A stretch of DNA of 64,000 bases from Salmonirosea aquatica (GTDB lineage Bacteria; Bacteroidota; Bacteroidia; Cytophagales; Spirosomataceae). The stretch spans positions 682,001 through 746,000 of the forward strand of contig NZ_WHLY01000002.1 of the NCBI RefSeq assembly GCF_009296315.1. The letters run 5' to 3'. A model generated the notes under the pieces. It was not told the origin of the DNA, did no database searches, and saw nothing but the letters and a program-made list of their open reading frames with translations. This document shows, one piece after another, positions 26,858 to 34,610 of the stretch. Position 1 is the first letter of the stretch. Each line of letters starts with the position of its first letter. A program made the position numbers and the translations under genes.

Positions 26858-28258
26858 CTACTGTGGGGCAATGAAGGTGGTTTTAAATTCTTCCATTTTT
26901 TTATCGCCCTGGTACACCGAAAACTTCACATCCGTCTTGCGCTTATTCAACTCAGATTTGGGTAATGTCACGAACAAAGTACCTTCCGACATACCTACCG
27001 GATCGAGCGCAAGATCAGGTTTTCCTGCAAAGCGCAGGGTACCCTGGGGCGATTCGAGTTTCAGCGTGGGGGCAATAGGGTGATTGGTTTTGTTAAAAAT
27101 TTTGAACGTGTACAGGTTGCTCACCGTGCCGTCGGAATTTTCGATGTAGGTAGTACCGGGAGCGCGGAAAAGTGTTGTTTCGGTATCGGTGCGGGTAGCC
27201 ACCATGAAGCCTAACACGCCCCACAGCAGCGCCAGTACCACCGAATAGCCAATTACCCGGGGTGTAATAAGCCGATTGGTACCATCGGCGATGGAATTTT
27301 CGGAAGCATAACGAATCAGGCCGCGCGGGAAACCTACCTTGTCCATCATGTGGTCGCAGGCGTCGATGCAGGCCGTACAGTTGATACATTCCATCTGGGT
27401 ACCGTTCCGGATGTCGATGCCCGTGGGGCACACCACCACGCATTGCTGGCAGGAAATGCAATCGCCGGCGTTGCGGTCCTGACCTTTGTGGAGTTTTTCG
27501 CGGGGCTCGCCGCGCTTGTAGTCGTAGGCCACCACCATCGAGTTGCGGTCAAGCAGTACGCCCTGCAAGCGGCCGTAGGGACAAATCACCGTACAGACCT
27601 GGTCGCGCGCCCAAGCGAACACAAAGTAGAAAACTGCCGTGAAACCCACCACGCCGCCAAACAGCGACCAATGTTCGGAGAGTGGCTCGGTTATGATTTT
27701 TTTCAATTCATCCACCCCCACGACGTAGGATAGCAGCAGGTTGGCAATCACGAACGAGATCAATAAGAAAATACTCCATTTGCTGACTTTCTTAGCGATC
27801 TTATCCGTCGTCCACGGAGCTTTGTCCAATACTTTTTGCTGAGTGTGGGTACCTTCGATGGCGTACTCGATCTTGCGAAAAACCATTTCCATAAAAATGG
27901 TCTGCGGGCAGGCCCAGCCGCAGAACAGCCGCCCGTACACCACGGTAAACAGCACGATGAACACCATAAATGACATCATAGCCAGGCCGAAAAGCCAGTA
28001 GTCTTGCGGCCCGATGAACAGGCCGAAGATGATGATTTTCCGCTCAATGACATTGAATAAAAACAGCGGTTGGCCATCGACTTTGAGGAAAGGTCCGGCA
28101 AACAAGAGGGTCAGGGCCACGGCGGAAAACCAGGCCCGGCGGTTGTGCCAGAAGCCGCTGGGTTTCTGGGGGTAAAACCAATTCCGCTTACCTTCTTCGT
28201 TGACCGCGCTATAATGGTCGCGGAACGAGTCGTCGTAAATTTCGTACGTGGATTTCAT
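26858..28258 (-). CDS. ccoG: cbb3 oxidase accessory protein CcoG (RdxA/FixG), polyferredoxin
   Basis: 466 residues from the ATG at 28258; an earlier in-frame start at 28339 would overlap the gap and adds a sequence unlike the family. Several membrane helices in the first half hold a cysteine pair in GRLFCGWACPQTIFMEMVFR. A two-cluster ferredoxin domain follows (DCISCQQCVVVCPTGIDIRN and ECINCTACIDACDHMM), and a C-terminal periplasmic Ig-like domain (FixG_C) ends in a region with ALDPVGMSEGTLFVTLPKSE. CcoG is linked to copper reduction during cbb3 assembly. It is 113 bases downstream of ccoQP and 106 bases upstream of ccoH. Confidence 0.95.
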   Translation of the reverse strand: MKSTYEIYDDSFRDHYSAVNEEGKRNWFYPQKPSGFWHNRRAWFSAVALTLLFAGPFLKVDGQPLFLFNVIERKIIIFGLFIGPQDYWLFGLAMMSFMVFIVLFTVVYGRLFCGWACPQTIFMEMVFRKIEYAIEGTHTQQKVLDKAPWTTDKIAKKVSKWSIFLLISFVIANLLLSYVVGVDELKKIITEPLSEHWSLFGGVVGFTAVFYFVFAWARDQVCTVICPYGRLQGVLLDRNSMVVAYDYKRGEPREKLHKGQDRNAGDCISCQQCVVVCPTGIDIRNGTQMECINCTACIDACDHMMDKVGFPRGLIRYASENSIADGTNRLITPRVIGYSVVLALLWGVLGFMVATRTDTETTLFRAPGTTYIENSDGTVSNLYTFKIFNKTNHPIAPTLKLESPQGTLRFAGKPDLALDPVGMSEGTLFVTLPKSELNKRKTDVKFSVYQGDKKMEEFKTTFIAPQ

Positions 28259-28371
28259 GCTGTAGGCTCCGCTATCGGCCAGAAGCCTTTTCGTTTTGAA
28301 ATGATAATCAACTCTACATGACTGGCCTGCTGCTTTCAACCCATTGCCTCGAGTATCTTAGGGCCAAAAGC

Positions 28372-29442
28372 TTATTGTTGTTTGGCTACTTCAAGGGCTT
28401 GGGGCACCGGATTGGTGGGTACGTCGGCAGGCGTTTCGTACAATTCTCCCTGCGGTGCTTTGGGAGCCATGGGTTTGTTGCCATGTAACTCGGCTAGGAT
28501 GAAGCTGGCCACTTTCTGCATTTCCTGGGGCGGGAGTTGCTTTTCCCACGAAATCATGCCCTTTTCAGGTACCCCGTACTTAATCACCTTGAACACATCT
28601 TTGATATCGCCACCATGAAGCCAATAGTCATCGGTCAGGTTGGGACCTACCCCACCTCCACCGTCAGCCGCGTGGCAGGCGGTGCATTTTTCCGTAAAAA
28701 TCACGCCCCCTTCCTTGATGAGCGCTCCTTCGGTGAGCAGCGTCACATTCTCTTCATTAATACCCGCGCCCATTTTCTCAATATAGGCCTTCTTCTGCAC
28801 CTCGGCCATAGCCAGTTCTTTGTTCAACTCTTCCATCTGTAAATCACCAAAACCAAAGGCATGATAGTACAGACCGTACGTTATGGCGAAGAGCACCGTA
28901 CCCACAAACATGAACTGCAGCCAGGGCGGCATCCGGTTGTCGAGCTCGTGAATGCCGTCGTATTCGTGGCCCGCCAGCAGGATCTTTTCTTCCTTACTCA
29001 ACGGTGTGGAAAAACCTACGAACTTGCGCCACCAGCCGGGACTGAACAGAGGGGTAGATTCGGCTTGTACCTCGGCGGGTAGCGCTTTGGTGGTGATTTT
29101 CTGATACAATACGATTACCTGTACCAGTACGACCAGCAGCACAAGGATCATACAGACCAACAGAAACATCACGACATAAAGAAGGAAATCGGAATAGGAG
29201 GTAGGTACCTCGGTGCCCTGGGCGAAAGCCGATGGGACAACTAGCAGGGCCAAAATGGTCAAAAGGGTCTTTTTAATTACACTGTCGTCCAGTGGAACCG
29301 CTTTCATTGCGTCCACTTCCTGACGGCCCATGCGGAGGACGTACCACAGCAGCCCAACGAAAAAGGCCACGAATATCACCAGCGAGATCAGCGGGTAAAT
29401 GCTGACGCCCGCAATGGTTTCGAGATAGTTCTTGAATTTCAT
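28372..29442 (-). CDS. ccoP: Fused CcoQ-CcoP subunit of cbb3 cytochrome oxidase
   Basis: 356 residues from the ATG at 29442. Residues 1-50 look like a complete CcoQ (YLETIAGVSIYPLISLVIFV, then LLWYVLRMG). Without a stop the frame runs into VIKKTLLTILALLVVPSAFA at 55-74, which looks like the signal peptide of a separate CcoP, followed by the CcoP N-terminal helices (about 84-115 and 172-195). A single c-type haem motif occurs (C253-T-A-C256-H257), with M296 as a likely axial ligand. Proteobacterial CcoP has two haems; one is usual for this phylum. It passes electrons to the catalytic subunit at the cytoplasmic membrane. Confidence 0.9.
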   Translation of the reverse strand: MKFKNYLETIAGVSIYPLISLVIFVAFFVGLLWYVLRMGRQEVDAMKAVPLDDSVIKKTLLTILALLVVPSAFAQGTEVPTSYSDFLLYVVMFLLVCMILVLLVVLVQVIVLYQKITTKALPAEVQAESTPLFSPGWWRKFVGFSTPLSKEEKILLAGHEYDGIHELDNRMPPWLQFMFVGTVLFAITYGLYYHAFGFGDLQMEELNKELAMAEVQKKAYIEKMGAGINEENVTLLTEGALIKEGGVIFTEKCTACHAADGGGGVGPNLTDDYWLHGGDIKDVFKVIKYGVPEKGMISWEKQLPPQEMQKVASFILAELHGNKPMAPKAPQGELYETPADVPTNPVPQALEVAKQQ

Positions 29443-29540
29443 ATGCTTGGATGTTGGATCGGTCCGCCGAAGCGGCTGGATTTTGGGTACTGGATGCCCA
29501 TGCTTCGCTAGGGCACCCAATACCCTGTCTCCGTTATCGA

Positions 29541-31715
29541 TTAGTTTAGGTTTGCTACATTTCCATTATTGCCCTTGATGTCGGTACCCAGGCGTTGCAG
29601 GTAGGCGATGAGTGCCACGATTTCGCGGTCGGACTGCGTCTCGATGCCGCTTTGCTTGAGGCGGCCCTTAATCTGGTCGGCCTGCTTCATCAGGTCGCGG
29701 TTAGCGATTTGGTCGTAGCCTTCCTCATAGGGTACCCCCAGGGTCTGCATGGCGCGGATTTTGGCCGCCGTAGTAGCCGTATCGAGCGGCGCGTCCAACA
29801 GGAACGAATAGGGCGGCATGAGCGAGCCGGGCGACATCGAGCGCGGATCTTCCATATGGTTGTAGTGCCAGGAGTCGGGGTACTTTTGTCCTACTCGGTG
29901 CAAGTCGGGGCCCGTACGCTTGGAACCCCACTGGAAGGGATGATCGTAGACGAATTCCCCGGCTTTGGAATACTCGCCGTAGCGTTCGATCTCGGCCCGG
30001 AATGGGCGCACCATCTGCGAATGGCACACATAGCAGCCTTCCCGTACGTAGATGTCACGGCCCTGCAATTCGAGCGGCGTATAGGGCTTCACGCTGGCAA
30101 TGGTAGGTACGTTGGACTCGACCATGAAGGTAGGTACGAGCTCGATGACGCCCCCAATAGCCACGGCGATCAACGCGCAAACGGTAAGCAGTACCGGCTT
30201 CCGCTCTACCGTGCGGCTATGCCAGTATTCACCTTTACTGGGCTTCCAGGACGACGCGACGGAGGGTACCCTTGCAGTTTCAGTTTCGACCAGCGTGCCG
30301 TTTTTGGCAGTCATCAACAGGTTGTAAATCATCACTGCGAAGCCCACCAGATACAGTACCCCGCCGATTCCACGCAGGATATAAAGGGGTACCAGTTGGA
30401 TCACTGTTTCGAGAAAATTGGGGTACTTCAACAACCCTTCTTCGGTAAACTGCATCCACATGGAGCTTTGCGTCCAGCCCGCCCAGTACATCGGCACGGC
30501 GTAGAAGATGATACCCAGGGTACCGATCCAGAAGTGGAAATTGGCTAGTTTCTGCGAATGCAGCGGCGTAGCATAGATACGCGGAATGAGCCAGTACAGG
30601 ATACCAAAGGTCAGGAAGCCATTCCAGCCCAGCGCTCCCACGTGCACGTGGGCGACGGTCCAGTCGGTGAAGTGGCTAATGGCGTTCACACTTTTGAGTG
30701 ACAGCATCGGCCCCTCGAAAGTCGCCATGCCGTAGGCCGTCAGGGCTACCACCATGAATTTGAGCACCACATCCTCGCGCACTTTATCCCAGGCTCCACG
30801 AAGCGTAAAGAGGCCGTTGATCATTCCACCCCAGGAAGGCGCGATCAGCATGATCGAAAACACTACGCCCAGGGTTTGGGCCCAGTCGGGCAGGGCATTG
30901 TAGAGCAGGTGGTGCGGCCCCGCCCAGATGTACAGGAAGATCAGCGCCCAGAAGTGCACGATCGACAGGCGGTAGGAATAGATGGGACGGTTAGCAGCCT
31001 TGGGTAAGAAGTAGTACATCAGACCCAGATAGGGGGTAGTCAGGAAGAACGCCACGGCATTGTGGCCATACCACCACTGCACCAGCGCATCCTGCACCCC
31101 GGCGTATACCGAGTAGCTCTTGAACAACGAAATGGGTAGCGCCAGACTATTCACGACGTGCAACATGGCCACCGTGATGAAGGAGGCAATGTAGAACCAG
31201 ATGGCCGCGTAGATATGCTCGGACCGGCGGTTGACCATCGTCATGAGCAGATTGATCATGGCTGCCACCCACACTACTGCAATGGCGATGTCGATGGGCC
31301 ATTCCAGTTCGGCGTATTCCTTGGAAGTGGTCAAACCCATGGGTAGGGTAATGGCAGCCGCCAGAATGATGGCTTGCCAGCCCCAGAAATTGAAGTAACT
31401 CAATTTTTTGCTCCACATCGGTGCTTTGAGGATGCGGGGCGCCGAGTAGTACATACCCGTGAAGAAACCATTGCCCACAAAGGCGAAAATCACCGCGTTG
31501 GTGTGCAGCGGGCGCAGCCGTCCGAAAGTCGTGTACGACAGTTCGAAGTTGAGGAAGGGGTAGGCAAGCTGAAAAGCAATCAGCACCCCGACCAGGATGC
31601 CAATCAGGCCGTACAATACGGTGGCAATGGCAAAGTTCCGGACGATTTTGTTGTCGTACTGAAATTCGTCCATCACAACCGGAGGGTGAGCATCGATAGC
31701 TATAGTTGAACTCAT
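29541..31715 (-). CDS. ccoN: Fused CcoN-CcoO catalytic and monohaem subunits of cbb3 cytochrome oxidase
   Basis: 724 residues. Residues 1-480 are the 12-helix CcoN, with haem and CuB histidines in RPLHTNAVIFAFVGNGFF, WWYGHNAVAFFLTTPYLG, PHHLLYNALPDWAQ and VHVGALGWNGFLTFG. Residues about 500-724 are CcoO, with one membrane helix (VLLTVCALIAVAIGGVIEL) and a c-haem motif at about 561-565 (EGCYVCHSQMVRPF). The fusion of the two is a known Bacteroidota form. The enzyme reduces oxygen to water with high affinity and pumps protons, supporting growth at low oxygen. It lies 26 bases after ccoS and 98 bases before ccoQP in one transcription unit. Confidence 0.97.
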   Translation of the reverse strand: MSSTIAIDAHPPVVMDEFQYDNKIVRNFAIATVLYGLIGILVGVLIAFQLAYPFLNFELSYTTFGRLRPLHTNAVIFAFVGNGFFTGMYYSAPRILKAPMWSKKLSYFNFWGWQAIILAAAITLPMGLTTSKEYAELEWPIDIAIAVVWVAAMINLLMTMVNRRSEHIYAAIWFYIASFITVAMLHVVNSLALPISLFKSYSVYAGVQDALVQWWYGHNAVAFFLTTPYLGLMYYFLPKAANRPIYSYRLSIVHFWALIFLYIWAGPHHLLYNALPDWAQTLGVVFSIMLIAPSWGGMINGLFTLRGAWDKVREDVVLKFMVVALTAYGMATFEGPMLSLKSVNAISHFTDWTVAHVHVGALGWNGFLTFGILYWLIPRIYATPLHSQKLANFHFWIGTLGIIFYAVPMYWAGWTQSSMWMQFTEEGLLKYPNFLETVIQLVPLYILRGIGGVLYLVGFAVMIYNLLMTAKNGTLVETETARVPSVASSWKPSKGEYWHSRTVERKPVLLTVCALIAVAIGGVIELVPTFMVESNVPTIASVKPYTPLELQGRDIYVREGCYVCHSQMVRPFRAEIERYGEYSKAGEFVYDHPFQWGSKRTGPDLHRVGQKYPDSWHYNHMEDPRSMSPGSLMPPYSFLLDAPLDTATTAAKIRAMQTLGVPYEEGYDQIANRDLMKQADQIKGRLKQSGIETQSDREIVALIAYLQRLGTDIKGNNGNVANLN

Positions 31716-31741
31716 ATTGTTAATTTTGATTGAGTGAATGT

Positions 31742-31930
31742 TTATTTGCTGGCTGTCTGGGGTGTCGATTTGTCAGAAGGAAGCGGGTTGATGGTATCGT
31801 CGAACAGGATGCGGACGGAGGGTGTGTAGTCGTCATCGAACTGTCCGCCCCGCACCGACCACACAAAGGCTCCCAGGAATCCCAAGGCAGCCAACAGGCT
31901 GAAACCGATCAGGATAATTAGTGCGCTCAT
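31742..31930 (-). CDS. ccoS: cbb3-type oxidase maturation protein CcoS
   Basis: 62 residues with one N-terminal membrane helix (LIILIGFSLLAALGFLGAFV) then WSVRGGQFDDDYTPSVRILF, the compact CcoS signature. CcoS is needed to insert haem b and CuB into CcoN. It is the first gene of the oxidase operon, 26 bases before ccoNO. Its upstream region carries two perfect TGAC-N4-GTCA sites and a TAGTTTTG -7 element. Confidence 0.95.
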   Translation of the reverse strand: MSALIILIGFSLLAALGFLGAFVWSVRGGQFDDDYTPSVRILFDDTINPLPSDKSTPQTASK

Positions 31931-31948
31931 AAGGGGTACCTTTGGTTA

Positions 31949-31960
31949 TGACTTGGGTCA
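31949..31960 (-). promoter_or_regulatory. TGAC-N4-GTCA site between promoter and ccoS start
   Basis: A perfect inverted repeat (TGACTTGGGTCA on the plus strand) lies 18 bases before the ccoS ATG. It is downstream of the TAGTTTTG box, near +28 if that box is used, so it may mediate repression or belong to a second promoter. Confidence 0.55.
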
Positions 31961-31988
31961 GAAATCAGTGTCTTACCTTTCATGGCAA

Positions 31989-32054
31989 CAAAACTACCAT
32001 CAGGCTCACCGCTGAACGATGAGGTAGGTCAAGGTCGGGAAATGACATTGGTCA
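31989..32054 (-). promoter_or_regulatory. cco operon promoter: TAGTTTTG with tandem operator copies
   Basis: On the minus strand TAGTTTTG (31989-31996) is identical to the hemN -7 box. A one-mismatch copy of the repeat, TGACCTACCTCA (32020-32031), is centred so that TA is the 30th base after the centre, exactly as at hemN. A perfect copy, TGACCAATGTCA (32043-32054), is centred 23 bases further upstream, about two helical turns. This looks like an activator promoter with a proximal weak and a distal strong site. Confidence 0.6.
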
Positions 32055-32103
32055 GTTTTAAGAATAAGGGCATAGTAAAAACAACATTTATTGGAACAAT
32101 GGA

Positions 32104-32147
32104 AATAAGAAAAGGCCGACACACGTGTGTGTCGGCCTTTTCTTATT
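32104..32147. terminator. Perfect 21-bp hairpin
   Basis: Arms 32104-32124 and 32127-32147 are perfect complements around GT, with CCTTTTCTTATT at the right foot. It would terminate leftward transcripts from the SGNH gene before the cco promoter and insulate the oxidase operon. Confidence 0.75.
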
Positions 32148-32363
32148 CATAAGATCTTGGGTCGTTCAATCCCCAGGTTTACTGATGGTGTTTTGGGCTT
32201 TGATGTATGGTTTTAGCTGATCATATCACGCATTCTGAACTGTTTGCATTGCGAGAGGCTTACTCACCTAAACCTACTTTAAACGCCTACTGCCAATTGA
32301 TCGAAGAGTTATGAAAAAAGTAGATGGTTCCTTCAGCAGCGCAACGCATCTGCGTAATGAGCG

Positions 32364-33422
32364 TCATGGCCCGGCTATTAGGCTTGGTAGTTGACCCGCC
32401 AGAGACGCCGCAGCCACACGATTCCCTTTAATATTCCAATGGGAGTCGTTAGGTATGTAAAGCGGTGGGCCTTGCCGCCGGGCGACGAATTCGTTCAACA
32501 GATCCACCACCGGTACATTGGCTTTTTCCAGTTCCTGCCTCAAAACCCGATTGGGCTGTTCGTTGTCCCAGGCTGCCGCGGCAAGGGTACCTTTAGCAAG
32601 CACGCGTTTCTGTAAGTCCGTATTGACCTGCATTTCATCGGGCAACAATGCTACCACTAGTTTGATACCCCGGCGCTTGCATAAATTGTTGATTTTGTGC
32701 AGGTAGGAAAGAGCATCCTGTACATGCCTTTCAAAATTGGTATTGTTCTGGCAGAAAACATAGCTGCGTTGCGTTTCGATATCGAGGTACCTTTCGGGGT
32801 CCAATGTACTACAGGAGTCACAGTACACATATCCTTTGCCATAGGCAGTAGCCGTGCCATTCTGGCTAAGTCCGGTCAGAACTTTGTAAATGTAGTATAC
32901 AGATGACGCCAGATAGGAATAGGTGAACAGTTTGCGTTTCCGCGAGTCGCGGGAACTTTCCGCAATATCGTTACCTACGAAAACCGAAAGCAGAATCATA
33001 TCGGGTTTGAGTGGTAGCGCTTCATCGGTGATGATGGATAGGTAGTGAGGCGGCGCAGTGCTGCAAATCCCCATGTTGATAATCTCCACTGGAGGCAAAG
33101 TAGACATGTTGTGAAGCGTGTCTTCCAGAAGGGTCAGGTAGTTATAAGGATAAGGTGCCACCCCAAAAGTGAAAGAATCGCCAACGCCCACGATCCGGTA
33201 TGTACCGGGCGTTTTGGCAATATTGTATTCTACGTCTTTGAATCCGTGGGCGTTGAGTTTGAATCCATAACTATCCGAGTGCGGAATCCCCCGGTACTGA
33301 TTGTAATCTTCGCGGTAGAAAATGGAGGTTGGATATACGTAATTGAACAAGCGAAGACAAACCTCAACGAAGACGATATTGAGGAATAACAGTATAATTC
33401 CGAAAAGTATTTTCTTGATCAT
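32364..33422 (-). CDS. SGNH/GDSL-type hydrolase, membrane-anchored
   Basis: 352 residues from the ATG at 33422, which opens an N-terminal membrane helix (ILFGIILLFLNIVFVEVCLR). The SGNH blocks are visible: GVGDSFTFGVAP (nucleophile Ser in GDS), a glycine in MGICSTAPPHYL, VFVGNDIAE (GND) and NDSHWNIKGNRVAA (catalytic Asp and His). Such proteins are often O-acyl esterases or acyltransferase partners that act on cell-surface glycans in the periplasm. The acceptor is unknown. It sits between ccoI and ccoS with no evident link to respiration. Confidence 0.82.
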   Translation of the reverse strand: MIKKILFGIILLFLNIVFVEVCLRLFNYVYPTSIFYREDYNQYRGIPHSDSYGFKLNAHGFKDVEYNIAKTPGTYRIVGVGDSFTFGVAPYPYNYLTLLEDTLHNMSTLPPVEIINMGICSTAPPHYLSIITDEALPLKPDMILLSVFVGNDIAESSRDSRKRKLFTYSYLASSVYYIYKVLTGLSQNGTATAYGKGYVYCDSCSTLDPERYLDIETQRSYVFCQNNTNFERHVQDALSYLHKINNLCKRRGIKLVVALLPDEMQVNTDLQKRVLAKGTLAAAAWDNEQPNRVLRQELEKANVPVVDLLNEFVARRQGPPLYIPNDSHWNIKGNRVAAASLAGQLPSLIAGP

Positions 33423-33698
33423 TACCTGAGGGGAGAAGGTGTACACAAAACCTACAGGCAGGCGTGGCACCTATCGAAACGCCTCCTGATGTTTTCATTT
33501 CCCCAAAAGTAGCCATTGTTATACAAATAAACCAAATAGTCCAAAAACAAAATACCCCATTAGCCTTCTCCCCCATTTCACATTCTGGGGCGTACCGGAT
33601 CGCCCGACCCGACAATGTACTTTCACGCCCCTGGCATTGGCATCGGACCTTTCATCAGAACCCAATTTTCCCAGGCTAGCTATCAGTTGTCGCGCGCT

Positions 33699-34460
33699 TT
33701 ACTCCGGAAACGCAAACAGTTTTGGATCAAATTTCGCATTCGTTTCGATGTTCTCGAGTTGAATGGTTTCGCCAGGCTGGCCGTTGTAGCTGATTTTGCT
33801 CGAAAACGGAAAGAGTAGCCCCTGTACCTGACGGTAGTCGTCGAGCAGCGTTTCTACAGAAGCTCCCTTGGTTTGTCCACTGAGGGACATATTACGCATG
33901 GCGACAGGCAGATAATTTTCAGGATCGAAAAAATAGTACACGATATTCTCCTGTTCCTGGCCATCGAGTTTGACGGGGGTTTTTATCAATTTGACTTTGA
34001 AGGCTTCCTTACCTTCGATCATCTCCTTCCCTTCCAGCTGGGCCAGGTAGCCTTTTGCCTTGTAGTTGTGTAAAGCGTCGGGAAAATCCATTACCTGCTG
34101 TTTAGTATTGGCATTGGCTTCGGCGCTCATTTTCTCCGCCTTCTGGTTCATAAAGTCCGTATTCCAGCCCTTTTCTCCATCAAAGGCCACCTGCGTTATC
34201 TCCTGCCCCTGAAATTTAATGCTTACCTTCTGCTGCCCGGCGGCCGTCTGGATAATCGTGACCGGAATTTCCATACCCTGCACTGAAACCTGCCCTGTCA
34301 TCCGTACACTTTTCAGAGAATCCCACAGAGCCTTACCTCCACTGTTTTCATAGTACTTGTTCAGAATATCGTCCACAGTCGGTGCCTTGACAGTTGCCTG
34401 CTGTGCATTGGATGTGCCCGATGCCAGCAACAGTATTACCAGCAATTTAAAAACCTTCAT
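33699..34460 (-). CDS. Outer membrane lipoprotein-sorting-like (LolA-fold) protein
   Basis: 253 residues from the ATG at 34460, with signal peptide MKVFKLLVILLLASGTSNAQ. The mature protein shows the LolA/LolB-like half-barrel pattern common in Bacteroidota: DDILNKYYENSGGKALWDSL, SVRMTGQVSVQGMEIPVTII, then EAFKVKLIKTPVKLDGQEQE and YFFDPENYLPVAM. True LolA is shorter; this longer type has unclear cargo and may carry lipids or lipoproteins across the periplasm. It is encoded between ccoI and the SGNH gene in the same direction. Confidence 0.82.
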   Translation of the reverse strand: MKVFKLLVILLLASGTSNAQQATVKAPTVDDILNKYYENSGGKALWDSLKSVRMTGQVSVQGMEIPVTIIQTAAGQQKVSIKFQGQEITQVAFDGEKGWNTDFMNQKAEKMSAEANANTKQQVMDFPDALHNYKAKGYLAQLEGKEMIEGKEAFKVKLIKTPVKLDGQEQENIVYYFFDPENYLPVAMRNMSLSGQTKGASVETLLDDYRQVQGLLFPFSSKISYNGQPGETIQLENIETNAKFDPKLFAFPE

Positions 34461-34610
34461 AGAAATTGGCGTTGATTCGTGTTCAAATATATCCACGAAA
34501 ACGCTCTACCGTCTCCAATGTTGTGAAATATTCGCCGGAGTAAGACTCCTGAAAGAAGATTTTTCCAATTTCGCGGACCAATACACTACGGAGTGCATCA
34601 TACGTCCATA

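Larger units (their letters stand above)
31931..32363. other. 433-base region between ccoS and the SGNH gene
   Basis: The left third is the cco promoter. A perfect hairpin lies at 32104-32147. The right part has no clear gene, but the plus strand 32207-32314 can be read as a 35-residue peptide (begins MVLADHITHSELFALREAYS, ends AYCQLIEEL) that looks protein-like. It could be the tail of a lost gene or a small real one. ccoI usually sits directly before ccoS in this phylum, so this is the edge of an apparent insertion. Confidence 0.4.

Noticed and set aside
32207-32314. Annotating the 35-residue plus-strand peptide as a gene
   Set aside because: Too short and unsupported; mentioned only as a possible remnant.
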